Positions 6,260-14,640 of a stretch of 30,408 bases of DNA are shown piece after piece. Both the position numbers and the translations under genes were made by a program. This DNA comes from a virus. Location: IMG/VR virus record IMGVR_UViG_3300030294_000566, positions 1 to 30,408 of that record; one strand, 5' to 3'. Every line of letters starts with the position of its first letter. Position 1 is the first letter of the stretch. The notes below the pieces were generated by a model. That model worked only from the letters and a program-made list of their open reading frames with translations. It ran no database searches and had not been told where the DNA came from.

Positions 6260-8055
6260 TTCAATAAAGACTTCAGTTCTTCTAAATATTCTGAGAATTG
6301 TTTGAATGCATCTTTATAACATTCTCCGTCAGTTAAATCAATACCAGCCTTTTTCAACAAATCTACAGGATAATCACTACCACCAGATTTCAATAATTCC
6401 ATATACTTATCAAGTTGTTCTTTATCTCCATTTAATATTCTTGTTGAAAGAATGACTGCAGAAATAAAACTAGTTGAATATTGGAACACATAAAAATCAT
6501 AATAGAAATGAGGAATACGTGACCATTCATTTGCATACATTTTATCAATCTTAATGATATTTTTATCTTCTCCATGATACTTTTTAAGTAACTCATAATA
6601 CTTATCATTCATCATTGATGCTGTTAGAACCTCATCATTTTCTACTGATTCATACATAAATTTCTCAAACTCCGCAAACATAGTTTGTCTAAATACGGTA
6701 GTCCTAAAATGTTCAATATAGTTATTCAACAAGAAAATTTTCAATTGTTTATCATCTGTTGTTGTCAACATATGATTGAGTAACAAAAGTTCATTTGTTG
6801 TTGATGCAATTTCAGCAATAAATGTTGAGTAACTTGCTTTATTATAAGGTTGGTTCGCATTACTCAGCACAGAATGTCCTGCGTGTCCTGCTTCATGAAG
6901 CATAGTTGAAACATCATCATATTTACCTTTATAATTCAATAAAATATAAGGATGAACATCATACACAGAGCCATTCATATAAGCACCAGTGTCTTTGAAT
7001 TGATTTGGATATATATCTATCCAACTTTCACTAATTGCTCTTTTCATAATATCTGTGTATTCTTCTCCAAGAATAGCAGTTGATTCAATAAGTAATTTCT
7101 TAGCATTATCATATGAATATTCATAATCAACATTATCAACTATAGGATTATATAAATCATAATAATTCAAATCTTCATAACCTAAAATATCTTTTCTTAA
7201 ATTAAGATAATCAAACATTTTATCAAGGTTATTAGAAACATTTTCAATCAATCCATCATAAATTGATATTGGAATATTTTCTGATGATAGAGACTGTTCT
7301 AAAGATGATTTATAATTTCTGATTTTGCTTCCTGTTGTTGAACTTTTTACAAATTTGAACATTAGTTTAGCTAGAGTATTCTTATATTCATCAAATGTTT
7401 TATAGAATGTATCATAAACTAATTTACGATCTTCTCTATTACTTGATTCTATTAAAACTCTATAATTTCTATCATCAACCAAAACTTCTTCTCCATTGGA
7501 TAATGTAACAGTTGAGTATTTTAACTCAGTATTTTTGAAAATTGTATATACATCATTTGACGTAGAAAAAACATCTGAGATTTTAGTGAGTAGTTCTTCT
7601 TCTATCTTTGATAAGATGTGACTCTTATTTTTTATTGTATCTTTGATATCAAAATGATAATTTTTCAAATCATCACAAGATAACATCATAGAAATTGTAT
7701 CATCATCAAAATTGATAATTTCATCTGTAATAAATGCACATTTTGAGCCTAACTTAACAGCAGCATCTTTTACTTTCTGAACTAATTTATCAGCATCTTC
7801 ATTATTTTGCTCTTGATCTAAATACATATTAGCATAACAATGAAGTTTTGTTATCATTTTTCGTACATCGCCCATCAAATCTAAGCAATTTTTTAATTCC
7901 TTTGGATCAGATAATTTACCATTAAATAATTGAATTTTTTCAGTAAAACCTTCAATTTTATCGCATTCACAATCAAAATCTTCTCTATTTTTGTAAATAT
8001 GAGTTAAATCCCATTTAAACTCAACTGAAATGTCTTTTCTTAATTTTGTTTCCAT
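6256..8055 (-). CDS. pepF: Oligoendopeptidase F (M3B zinc metallopeptidase)
   Basis: The 599 aa match the usual length of about 600 for oligoendopeptidase F. The zinc-binding motif HEAGH is at residues 387-391, in the context TMLHEAGHAGHS. The M3 features around it include VHPYILLNYKGKYDD upstream and PHFYYDFYVFQYSTSF downstream. The N-terminal helical half (LRKDISVEFKWDLTHIYKN) is also typical. The family cleaves short peptides in the cytoplasm, and no signal peptide is present. Here it is the third gene of an operon led by infC, 2 nt after the 8058 gene. A phage copy might recycle peptides or destroy a peptide signal or toxin, which is inference. Confidence 0.93.
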   Translation of the reverse strand: METKLRKDISVEFKWDLTHIYKNREDFDCECDKIEGFTEKIQLFNGKLSDPKELKNCLDLMGDVRKMITKLHCYANMYLDQEQNNEDADKLVQKVKDAAVKLGSKCAFITDEIINFDDDTISMMLSCDDLKNYHFDIKDTIKNKSHILSKIEEELLTKISDVFSTSNDVYTIFKNTELKYSTVTLSNGEEVLVDDRNYRVLIESSNREDRKLVYDTFYKTFDEYKNTLAKLMFKFVKSSTTGSKIRNYKSSLEQSLSSENIPISIYDGLIENVSNNLDKMFDYLNLRKDILGYEDLNYYDLYNPIVDNVDYEYSYDNAKKLLIESTAILGEEYTDIMKRAISESWIDIYPNQFKDTGAYMNGSVYDVHPYILLNYKGKYDDVSTMLHEAGHAGHSVLSNANQPYNKASYSTFIAEIASTTNELLLLNHMLTTTDDKQLKIFLLNNYIEHFRTTVFRQTMFAEFEKFMYESVENDEVLTASMMNDKYYELLKKYHGEDKNIIKIDKMYANEWSRIPHFYYDFYVFQYSTSFISAVILSTRILNGDKEQLDKYMELLKSGGSDYPVDLLKKAGIDLTDGECYKDAFKQFSEYLEELKSLLK

Positions 8056-8057
8056 TT

Positions 8058-8777
8058 TTAATTTATAAGTGTTTGTATTTTATCTGTTTGTGTTTGACTT
8101 TTCAGCCAATTATTTACCTTATTTCTATTTTTTATATTTTCTTTTAATTTTTCAATATCTATTTTAGAGTCTTCAATTTCTTTGACAAATCTACTTTTGT
8201 CTGTATTATATAAAGGCATAAGTTGATCATACAAATCTAATTGTGTATTATCTCCATTTTCTTTTGAAACTTTTTCTGACAGATTAAGACAAGATTCTAC
8301 AGTATCATTATTTTTATACCAAGTTTTATCTTTTATCCAATTTTTTGTATTGTCATCTAATTGATTTGGTATAAATTCAATTTCTTTCATATTAACTAAA
8401 TCAATCAGTTTTTGTTCATTGTCTTTTAGCCATTTAGCATAATTTTCCATGCTATGAACATCTTTTAATACCTTAGATATTTTAAGTCCAACTCCTAAAT
8501 CTTCAATTTCTAGATACATTCTCATAAAAATTAAAGCACCTGGATGATATGTTTCATCATCTTTAATGGCAAAATAACAACCTGCAGGTACAACCCATTC
8601 ATCAGATGGTAACATAGAATAATGTTTGATGTGAATATCTACTTTACCTTCTTCAATAAGCTCATCAACTAATCTCCCATACTCGGGAGATGCAACTCTA
8701 ATAATTGATAATGCTAAACCTTGTCCAGTTTCTTTTGTAAGTTTAATAATGCTATTAAGCATTTCATTTTTCTCCAT
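8058..8777 (-). CDS. Unknown 239-aa protein between infC and pepF
   Basis: The protein begins directly after the infC stop and ends 2 nt before pepF, so it is firmly within the operon. Residues 1-110 look alpha/beta (GQGLALSIIRVASPEYGRL, then PAGCYFAIKDDETYHPGAL). The C-terminal half is helical and charged (KEIEDSKIDIEKLKENIKN) and probably a coiled coil. I do not recognise the family and see no catalytic motif. The gene order suggests a link to translation or peptide turnover. Confidence 0.85.
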   Translation of the reverse strand: MEKNEMLNSIIKLTKETGQGLALSIIRVASPEYGRLVDELIEEGKVDIHIKHYSMLPSDEWVVPAGCYFAIKDDETYHPGALIFMRMYLEIEDLGVGLKISKVLKDVHSMENYAKWLKDNEQKLIDLVNMKEIEFIPNQLDDNTKNWIKDKTWYKNNDTVESCLNLSEKVSKENGDNTQLDLYDQLMPLYNTDKSRFVKEIEDSKIDIEKLKENIKNRNKVNNWLKSQTQTDKIQTLIN

Positions 8778-9305
8778 TTATTTTGTCTTTTTTGGTTTTA
8801 TAGTCATTTGCATTCTTTTACCTTCTAATTTTGGCATAGACTCTGCCATACCAATACCATCCAATGCTTCAACAAACTTCAATAGTTTAACTTTACCTTG
8901 ATCTTGATACACTATCTCTCTTCCTTTAAAAAACACTGATAGTAAAACTTTATTACCTTCAGATAAAAAGTTTTTTGCGTGAGTTAATTTAAAATTAAAA
9001 TCATGCTCATCAATATTAGGAGTCATTCTAATCTCTTTCAGCTCTGCTTGATTTTGTTTTTGAACTTTCTTTTGTTCTTTTTCTTTTTTCTTTTTGTCAT
9101 AAAGAAATTTTTCATAATCAACAATTTTACATATAGAAACGTTATCATTAGATGATATTTCAACTAAATCTAATTCCATTTCATCAGCAAGTCTAAGTGC
9201 CTTTCTAGTGTCTAATACACAATTTTCAACATTATCTCCAACTAATCTAACACTTTGATTTGTAATAAATCTATTGATTTTGTTTTTAATTTCTTGTTTA
9301 GCCAT
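8778..9305 (-). CDS. infC: Translation initiation factor IF-3
   Basis: The 175-aa product is full length (bacterial IF-3 is about 170-180 aa). The N-terminal domain reads VRLVGDNVENCVLDTRKALRL and ELDLVEISSNDNVSICKI, then DYEKFLYDKKKKEKEQKK as the start of the linker helix. The C-terminal domain has EIRMTPNIDEHDFNFKL and ends in basic KRMQMTIKPKKTK. IF-3 binds the 30S subunit, blocks premature 50S joining and checks the start codon. The start is ATG, unlike the AUU of E. coli infC, so that autoregulation is not expected. It is the first gene of the operon. No ribosomal protein genes (rpmI, rplT) follow, which argues against a host infC locus. Confidence 0.95.
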   Translation of the reverse strand: MAKQEIKNKINRFITNQSVRLVGDNVENCVLDTRKALRLADEMELDLVEISSNDNVSICKIVDYEKFLYDKKKKEKEQKKVQKQNQAELKEIRMTPNIDEHDFNFKLTHAKNFLSEGNKVLLSVFFKGREIVYQDQGKVKLLKFVEALDGIGMAESMPKLEGKRMQMTIKPKKTK

Positions 9306-9326
9306 TTATTTTATTATTTATTTGTG

Positions 9327-9358
9327 CAAATGTAATATTTTTATTTGTATATACCAAA
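9327..9358 (-). promoter_or_regulatory. Promoter of the infC operon
   Basis: On the minus strand TTTG (complement of 9355-9358) is followed by 20 nt and TACATTTG (complement of 9327-9334), matching the Bacteroidota consensus. The -7 box ends 21 nt before the infC ATG. Confidence 0.75.
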
Positions 9359-9374
9359 AATTTTTACAATATTT

Positions 9375-9413
9375 ATATATTACATAAATATTAAAAATAT
9401 TTATGTAATATAT
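9375..9413. terminator. AT-only 18-bp perfect inverted repeat, possible terminator
   Basis: Bases 9375-9392 and 9396-9413 are exact reverse complements around the loop AAA. The stem overlaps the stop codon (9391-9393) of the HD gene. It may end the primase/HD transcript or be a protein-binding palindrome just upstream of the infC promoter. The stem has only one G:C pair per side and no T-run beyond itself, so terminator function is uncertain. Confidence 0.5.
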
Positions 9414-10086
9414 TAAAATTTAATTTATTTTTATCTACTATATTAAGCATATAATAAAGTTGATTATTTTCTTTTGTGTTGAATAGCATTTCATTATCTT
9501 CTGTGTATTCTATCAATTTCCAAGCATCAATAATTAATTCTTCTCTTATTTCATCATATAAATGACAATTTGCAAAATTATCTTTTGGTCCTAAAAAACG
9601 AAGTTCACTTCTTCTAAAATTTTCAATCTCACCATGTCCACAGCAAGGTCTCATTATATCTAAAACATCAGAATCATAAACAATATTATGATTTATATCA
9701 TTTGTTAGATTCTTACTAATTAATGAAGATATGTATTTACATTTAGTTTCATCATAATCAGAATGATTATCATAATCAGAATCATTCATTAAATATTTGA
9801 AACAATTTTTTTGACTATCGTTTTCCCATACATCTATACCATTACCTTGCCTACCACTATCATGAAATGATACAGCATATCTTATTGCTTTAAAATCTAT
9901 ATCTTTACCTAATTCCTTTGTATAAAATCTTGACATAAATTCAGAAAAAACAATAGAACGTGAGATATGACGTCTTCCATGAATTCCATATTCATCAAAA
10001 CTATTTTCATGTTTCTTATAAATATTCAAAATTGAATTGTCAAATTCATTTAAAAAATCATTCCATTCATCAATATCATTTTTCAT
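9391..10086 (-). CDS. HD-domain phosphohydrolase
   Basis: This 231-aa protein has the HD metal site: His40 in IHGRRHISRS, His75-Asp76 in AVSFHDSGRQG, and a downstream Asp in VYDSDVLDIMRP. HD enzymes use divalent metals to hydrolyse phosphate esters, often nucleotides. The substrate is not evident here. Its ATG overlaps the primase stop by 4 nt, so it is translated from the primase transcript. That suggests a role in nucleotide or DNA metabolism during replication (inference). Confidence 0.85.
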   Translation of the reverse strand: MKNDIDEWNDFLNEFDNSILNIYKKHENSFDEYGIHGRRHISRSIVFSEFMSRFYTKELGKDIDFKAIRYAVSFHDSGRQGNGIDVWENDSQKNCFKYLMNDSDYDNHSDYDETKCKYISSLISKNLTNDINHNIVYDSDVLDIMRPCCGHGEIENFRRSELRFLGPKDNFANCHLYDEIREELIIDAWKLIEYTEDNEMLFNTKENNQLYYMLNIVDKNKLNFNILHKYF

Positions 10087-11300
10087 TTTTTATATTTGTT
10101 TTTATCATATGGTTTTTTACCAAACTTATCTGGTTTAGGATATAAAGTTTCATCTAAATATAATTTATCAAAAACATCATTTGAAAAATATTTTTGTAAA
10201 TTTATTTTTTTAAATTTTTCCATATCTTTTATTTCCTGTACCAATTTATTTAAATCTTTAATTTTAATTAAATATTTCTTAGCTACATATTTATCTTTTT
10301 TGTTTTTTAATAAATCTTCTACTAATTTTTGCCACAAAAAAACCTTATATCCTTGTTCTAAGAGAGTTTGAGATTTTCTGATACCAACATTATCTTGGTC
10401 TAAAAAGAATTGAATATCCAAGTCAGAATCAAATAAAAATGATAAGTCTGTATCAATACTATTCAACCCTATTGCTCCAATTGAATTACTATGTGAATTA
10501 CCATAATTCATAAACAATGAATCTAACATACCCTCAAATATTGTCACTGGTTCATTCCAATCAACATTTAATATATTGAAAAAATTAGAAAGCTTATTAT
10601 AAGATAACATTTCTAATTCATCTAATACTTCATCAGGATGTAAAATTGAATATACTTTTTCAAAATTAAAAATCTTAAAAAATCTTTTATCTCCAGGTTT
10701 CATGTTTCTAATTTGCATTCCTAACATTTTCTTACCTGACTTATTCAGCATAACAATACACTTCTCAGTCCATCTATCTGTTAACTTATAATCACACTCA
10801 TAAATATTTTCAAAATCTTCAATTAATCTATCATATTTCAAATATTGATAAGCTGCAGAATTAAATTGTATTGGTTTAAATTTTGAAATCTGATTTTCTG
10901 AATGTTCATTTACATAGTTTGAAAATTCATCTATATCAATCAATTTATTCAAATTCGAAGGAATATAAACATCTTTCTTCCTATCAAACTTCATGTGAGA
11001 ATCAGCAAAATCATACAATGCTTGTTTTTCTTCTAATCCTATTTCTACATTAAAGTCACGACACAAATGAGTAACACTTGCTCTACAATCTTCATTGAAG
11101 CAAACCATAAATGTAGGGTTATCCTTATATATATTTGCTCTTTTTGCGTTAGGATCTTTATGTGAATCTCCACATACTGGACATGCAAAATTTATTCTAT
11201 CATTATAATCTTTAATAATAAATTTACGGGGATCAGAATGAGCATTTTTTAATACTTCTGAAATCTTACTCTTTATATACTCAATGTCTATTTTTGCCAT
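10083..11300 (-). CDS. DNA primase with zinc finger and Toprim domain
   Basis: The 405-aa product has a CHC2-like zinc site (Cys40, Cys43, Cys67, Cys72, in FACPVCGDSHKD and FMVCFNEDC). A Toprim fold follows, with Glu256 in VTIFEGMLDSLF and Asp301/Asp303 in FFLDQDNVG. This arrangement and length suit T4 gp61-like phage primases, which make RNA primers on the lagging strand with a replicative helicase. The C-terminus is lysine-rich (KFGKKPYDKNKYKK). No helicase gene is in the window. It leads a two-gene unit with the HD protein. Confidence 0.88.
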   Translation of the reverse strand: MAKIDIEYIKSKISEVLKNAHSDPRKFIIKDYNDRINFACPVCGDSHKDPNAKRANIYKDNPTFMVCFNEDCRASVTHLCRDFNVEIGLEEKQALYDFADSHMKFDRKKDVYIPSNLNKLIDIDEFSNYVNEHSENQISKFKPIQFNSAAYQYLKYDRLIEDFENIYECDYKLTDRWTEKCIVMLNKSGKKMLGMQIRNMKPGDKRFFKIFNFEKVYSILHPDEVLDELEMLSYNKLSNFFNILNVDWNEPVTIFEGMLDSLFMNYGNSHSNSIGAIGLNSIDTDLSFLFDSDLDIQFFLDQDNVGIRKSQTLLEQGYKVFLWQKLVEDLLKNKKDKYVAKKYLIKIKDLNKLVQEIKDMEKFKKINLQKYFSNDVFDKLYLDETLYPKPDKFGKKPYDKNKYKK

Positions 11301-11349
11301 AATTCATGATATAAAAATCAAATAATAAAGTTTAATCAAATAAAAAATA

Positions 11350-11377
11350 AAAATCAGGTGACTAAACACCTGATTTT
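11350..11377. terminator. Intrinsic terminator
   Basis: AAAATCAGGTG (11350-11360) pairs with CACCTGATTTT (11367-11377) across a 6-nt loop. It lies about 100 nt downstream of the YopX-like gene on the minus strand and insulates the primase unit. The stretch 11378-11479 between them is A/T-rich with no gene visible. Confidence 0.8.
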
Positions 11378-11479
11378 CATGTATAATTATAAAAACATGC
11401 AAGATCATGATATATATACTATATATATTATATATAAATTGTTTTGTATGTGTCTATTAATCAATAGATTACTTATTAT

Positions 11480-11902
11480 TTATGATAGTAAGTTTAAGTC
11501 ATCTATTGTATTTCCTATTACTTCCATATCTCTTCTTGAATAATACCCATTTCCTAGTTTTTCATTGCTTAGTACTAGTGTTATGAAACTATCTTTTTCT
11601 GATATTTCAGATTTTTTTATTGTTTTTATTGGATTAATCCACCAACAGGTATTTTGTTGATTCCATTCAACTTTATAAATTATATTACCATCTGATAATA
11701 AATCATTTTCAAAAATATCAATGTTATTTTTATCAGTTATCCCAGTAAATTGACATACTGTTTCAGTAATAACTTTATATTGACTAATATATTTATTTAA
11801 ATGAATTCCTTCATTATCAGTACTAATACTAATTATAATACCAAATTGGTTCCAAAATACCCAACCGCCGTCTATTAATTTTACTTTAAAAACTGTTTTC
11901 AT
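11480..11902 (-). CDS. YopX-like phage protein
   Basis: This 140-aa protein contains ETVCQFTGITDKNNIDIFEND near residue 46, the hallmark of the YopX family (QFTGLxDKNGxxIYEGD), followed by YKVEWNQQNTCWWI. YopX-type proteins are common in phages and their function is unknown. Here the gene appears to be its own transcription unit, with a -7 box upstream (11932-11939) and a terminator downstream (11350-11377). Confidence 0.85.
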   Translation of the reverse strand: MKTVFKVKLIDGGWVFWNQFGIIISISTDNEGIHLNKYISQYKVITETVCQFTGITDKNNIDIFENDLLSDGNIIYKVEWNQQNTCWWINPIKTIKKSEISEKDSFITLVLSNEKLGNGYYSRRDMEVIGNTIDDLNLLS

Positions 11903-11931
11903 AAAATTATTTTTTTAATGATTATTTAATG

Positions 11932-11939
11932 CAAAGATA
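11932..11939 (-). promoter_or_regulatory. -7 promoter box for the YopX-like gene
   Basis: On the minus strand this reads TATCTTTG, an exact match to TAnnTTTG, about 30 nt before the ATG. A good -33 TTG at the right distance is not apparent. Confidence 0.5.
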
Positions 11940-11983
11940 GATAATTATATAAAGATACACTAATTATATTTGGTTAAATAAAT

Positions 11984-12013
11984 AAAAAAAGAGAGCACTT
12001 AGGCTCTCTTTTT
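11984..12013. terminator. Bidirectional intrinsic terminator
   Basis: GAGAGC (11991-11996) pairs with GCTCTC (12003-12008) around ACTTAG, extended by A7 on one side and T5 on the other. It follows the stop of the leftward 12024-12721 pair. Confidence 0.88.
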
Positions 12014-12023
12014 ATTAAAAAAT

Positions 12024-12410
12024 TTAAAAAGTTTCTAATAAATCTATCAAATCCTTTAATTTAATATACTCTATACCATAATTATCATAGTTACCGTAAT
12101 ATTCCCATTCATGTTTAGTTGTTGATATCAACAATTCTTCTACTGCTTTATATTGTAAATATGTCATACCTGGTGTTAATATTTCTAAAACCATATCAAG
12201 AACTTTGAATTTTGGTTTACCTTCTCCATCATATTCTTCAGGTTCATCATCATTCCAACAATTACCACCTTGCGCACCACCTTCAGACCAACGCATATAA
12301 ATTACTAATTCTTTAATGCCATCACATCCATATGGTTCTATGAATACTCCCTGATCGGATATTGTACATTCACTGTTTATTTTATCTATTTGTTCTTCCG
12401 TTAATTTCAT
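12024..12410 (-). CDS. Conserved phage-type protein, unknown function
   Basis: This 128-aa acidic protein has the distinctive segment YMRWSEGGAQGGNCWNDDEPE at about residues 38-58, followed by FKVLDMVLEILTPGMTYLQY and EWEYYGNYDNY. I recall this pattern from uncharacterised proteins in phages and mobile regions of Bacteroidota, which supports a real gene but gives no function. It overlaps the 12407-12721 gene by 4 nt and ends just before a terminator. Confidence 0.82.
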   Translation of the reverse strand: MKLTEEQIDKINSECTISDQGVFIEPYGCDGIKELVIYMRWSEGGAQGGNCWNDDEPEEYDGEGKPKFKVLDMVLEILTPGMTYLQYKAVEELLISTTKHEWEYYGNYDNYGIEYIKLKDLIDLLETF

Positions 12411-12721
12411 TGTATTTGTTTTAGTTTTTGTTTTCTTGTGTATTTTAAATATTGAGATTTATTTATAAATATTAAATCATCATATATAAGTCCATCTTCA
12501 TGTTTTACTTGTTTTATTCTTTCTATTATCATAAAATCTTTATCGTAATCTAAGTCATATATTTCATCAACTATTAAATTAGAATATTTTATTTTACCAA
12601 TTCTAATAGATACACTAAAAGTTCCTCTATTACTATTCGTATATGGTGTAAAATTTATAGGAATATCACCAATAGAGTGTAGCCATTGTTCATTGTTTAT
12701 TTCTTTAATTACTATTGACAT
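12407..12721 (-). CDS. Small unknown protein with YTRKQKL tail
   Basis: This 104-aa protein begins MSIVIKEINNEQWLHSIGD. Its basic C-terminus KYTRKQKLKQIQ resembles the EYRK-x-KLKKL tails of the GDK family at 14400-14877 and 5984-6259. It is the first gene of a two-gene leftward unit. A TATATTTG box (complement of 12742-12749) lies about 20 nt upstream without a clear -33 element. Confidence 0.78.
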   Translation of the reverse strand: MSIVIKEINNEQWLHSIGDIPINFTPYTNSNRGTFSVSIRIGKIKYSNLIVDEIYDLDYDKDFMIIERIKQVKHEDGLIYDDLIFINKSQYLKYTRKQKLKQIQ

Positions 12722-12789
12722 TTTGTTTTTAATTTGTATTACAAATATAATAAATTATATTCAAATAAAAAAATATTATCTCAATTTAT

Positions 12790-12820
12790 TTTGATATTAT
12801 AAAAATTAGTTATATCTTTG
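12790..12820 (+). promoter_or_regulatory. Bacteroidota-type promoter
   Basis: TTTG (12790-12793), a 19-nt spacer, then TATCTTTG (12813-12820), 20 nt before the ATG at 12841. It probably drives the long rightward cluster of small genes and pncA. Confidence 0.8.
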
Positions 12821-12840
12821 TACAAAAATAAATATAAAAT

Positions 12841-13179
12841 ATGGAAAATTATTTAGGTAAAGTAATAGATGCTGTAATAGTATCATCAGGAAGAAAAGTA
12901 AAAAAAGGTACCTATATTACATTTGAAACAAATGTCAATATAACAATAGGTAAGTATATTGATGTGATTTTTGATAATAAAACACATCACTTTGAAACAA
13001 AAGACATTTCTATTAAAGGTGAAAACTTGATTGTAGATGCTTGTGAAGTAGGCTATTATGCAACAAAATTTGATAATATGAAAGATTTTGATTTGAGAAA
13101 TCTAATTGGCTCTGAAGTTTCATTAGTCACTGATGATGAAAAAATTAAAAAGATAAATGAACAATCAGGTTGGTGTTAA
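12841..13179 (+). CDS. Unknown 112-aa protein
   Basis: The protein begins MENYLGKVIDAVIVSSGRKV and is rich in alternating hydrophobic and polar residues, suggesting a beta fold. It contains VTDDEKIKKINEQSGWC at the end. It is the first gene behind a clear promoter. No family recognised. Confidence 0.8.
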   Translation: MENYLGKVIDAVIVSSGRKVKKGTYITFETNVNITIGKYIDVIFDNKTHHFETKDISIKGENLIVDACEVGYYATKFDNMKDFDLRNLIGSEVSLVTDDEKIKKINEQSGWC

Positions 13180-13193
13180 AATATTAAAAAATT

Positions 13194-13367
13194 ATGGCAA
13201 AAAATATATTATTAGACGAAGAAGATTTTAAAAAACTCACAAAAGGTGAAGTAATTGAAAAAGATGGCATTAAAATAGCAATTCAAGATATTGGATATGC
13301 AAACATGATTGATATATTAGATGAAAATTATAATGATTATTTAGAACATATAAAAATACATTGGTAA
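13194..13367 (+). CDS. 57-aa small protein, unknown
   Basis: The protein begins MAKNILLDEEDFKKLTKGEV and ends EHIKIHW. The frame fills the gap between the 12841 and 13369 genes, with 14 nt before it and 1 nt after it, as expected of a real gene in this compact cluster. Residues 19-33 (GEVIEKDGIKIAIQD) look like a beta hairpin. Family not recognised. Confidence 0.75.
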   Translation: MAKNILLDEEDFKKLTKGEVIEKDGIKIAIQDIGYANMIDILDENYNDYLEHIKIHW

Positions 13368-13368
13368 A

Positions 13369-13707
13369 ATGAAATTAGAAAAATATCTTGAATATCGTAA
13401 AATATTTGAAACCAATTATAAAGAACAAATAAAAGTTGGTAAACATGACTTAGGTTTTGTTAATTTACATGATATAAAAAAAGATATTTCAAGATTTGAA
13501 GAATTTATATTTATTTATAGTTGTGATATTAATTCTTTATTTACAAATACTGTTAATTCAATAGACACAAGAAAAAGATTTTATGTAAAAAATAATATAC
13601 CAGCTATAAAAATAAGAATTGATTTTTCTAATACAAATTTAATTGACAAATGGCCAGAACATTTTGAAAAAGTAGAAGCATATTATAAACAAAAAATTAA
13701 AAAATAA
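13369..13707 (+). CDS. Small protein with KIFE motif near N-terminus
   Basis: This 112-aa protein begins MKLEKYLEYRKIFETNY. I-F-E at residues 12-14 matches the motif at the start of the 497-1676 gene products. The remainder is alpha/beta with a basic C-terminus (YYKQKIKK). It starts 1 nt after the preceding small gene and precedes pncA by 4 nt. Function unknown; a possible member of the putative internal-protein set. Confidence 0.78.
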   Translation: MKLEKYLEYRKIFETNYKEQIKVGKHDLGFVNLHDIKKDISRFEEFIFIYSCDINSLFTNTVNSIDTRKRFYVKNNIPAIKIRIDFSNTNLIDKWPEHFEKVEAYYKQKIKK

Positions 13708-13711
13708 CACA

Positions 13712-14389
13712 ATGTATAAAAAAATAACAGTATTTAAAAATTTGACAGCAAGCCACAATGTAGATCCTCAAAATGGATTTACTCCATTGTGTCCAGATGA
13801 GTTGCCTGTAATAGGTGGTAATGAAATTGTAGATGAATTGAATAAGCAAAATAATCTTGTGAAATATAAGACTGTATCTAAAGATATGCATCCTATTAAT
13901 TCAATTTGGATAGCTAATGATAGCCAACCTCAATTTTCACCAGTAGAAGGAGAAAATGTAGACATTGCTTGGAAATCTCATTGTATATCAGGTACATTTG
14001 GTTCTGAACTTATAGCAGGACTTCCTAAAATGTGTGAGTATGATTTCTTTGTTGCAAAAGGATTTGAACCAGATTTACATCCTTATTCAAGTTGTTATCA
14101 TGACTTAAATAAAAAAATATCAACAGGACTTATTGAATGGTATATAGCTAAACATATTGATACTGTTATTGTAGCAGGATTAGCTACAAACTACTGTGTA
14201 GGTTCAACAGTTGAAGATTTGCTTGATGCTGGTTTTGATGTCATTCTTAACCTTGGTGGCTGTCGAGGTATTGGCTCTGATGAAGATGTTAAAAACTATG
14301 TAGATTCTTTAGTTGAAAAATATAAAGTCAATAGTGTTGGTAGTAGGATTGTAGTTGTTAATTCTGCTGATGAAATTGAAGTAATTTAA
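13712..14389 (+). CDS. pncA: Nicotinamidase
   Basis: This 225-aa isochorismatase-fold hydrolase has the full nicotinamidase triad: Asp18 (NVDPQNGF), Lys116 (FVAKGFEPD) and Cys162 (ATNYCVGST). The metal-binding set Asp58-x-His60 (KDMHP) and His90 (WKSHC) is also present. The reaction is nicotinamide to nicotinate plus ammonia. With the phosphoribosyltransferase at 16418-17605 it makes nicotinate mononucleotide, so the two form the entry of the Preiss-Handler NAD salvage route. It is co-directional with a cluster of small genes behind the 12790 promoter. Length is normal and no residue is missing. Confidence 0.94.
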   Translation: MYKKITVFKNLTASHNVDPQNGFTPLCPDELPVIGGNEIVDELNKQNNLVKYKTVSKDMHPINSIWIANDSQPQFSPVEGENVDIAWKSHCISGTFGSELIAGLPKMCEYDFFVAKGFEPDLHPYSSCYHDLNKKISTGLIEWYIAKHIDTVIVAGLATNYCVGSTVEDLLDAGFDVILNLGGCRGIGSDEDVKNYVDSLVEKYKVNSVGSRIVVVNSADEIEVI

Positions 14390-14399
14390 GATTTAGATT

Positions 14400-14639
14400 G
14401 TGATAAAAAATCTAGCAAAAGCTGGAGATAAAGTTGTTTATATTGGTGAACTTTATCATCATGTGAATTGGTTGTTGACTAAAAATTCAATTTATATTGT
14501 GAAAGATATAAGCTGTATACGTAATAGTTCAGGATATTTATTATTTGGATTTGATATACCATTTAATTTCAATGAATTTAAAAAATTATCTGAATATAGA
14601 AAACTAAAACTTAAAAAACTAAAAAACTTAAAATTATAG
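14400..14639 (+). CDS. Small GDK-type protein with YRKxKL tail (paralogue 3)
   Basis: This 79-aa protein begins MIKNLAKAGDKVVYIGE and ends SEYRKLKLKKLKNLKL. It is a close relative of the next gene: GDxVxYxG near residue 9, FNEFKKLSEYRK at the end. It also resembles the 5717-6259 pair. A small beta-barrel with a basic helical tail is likely. Ligand unknown. It ends in TAG. Confidence 0.8.
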   Translation: MIKNLAKAGDKVVYIGELYHHVNWLLTKNSIYIVKDISCIRNSSGYLLFGFDIPFNFNEFKKLSEYRKLKLKKLKNLKL

Positions 14640-14640
14640 T

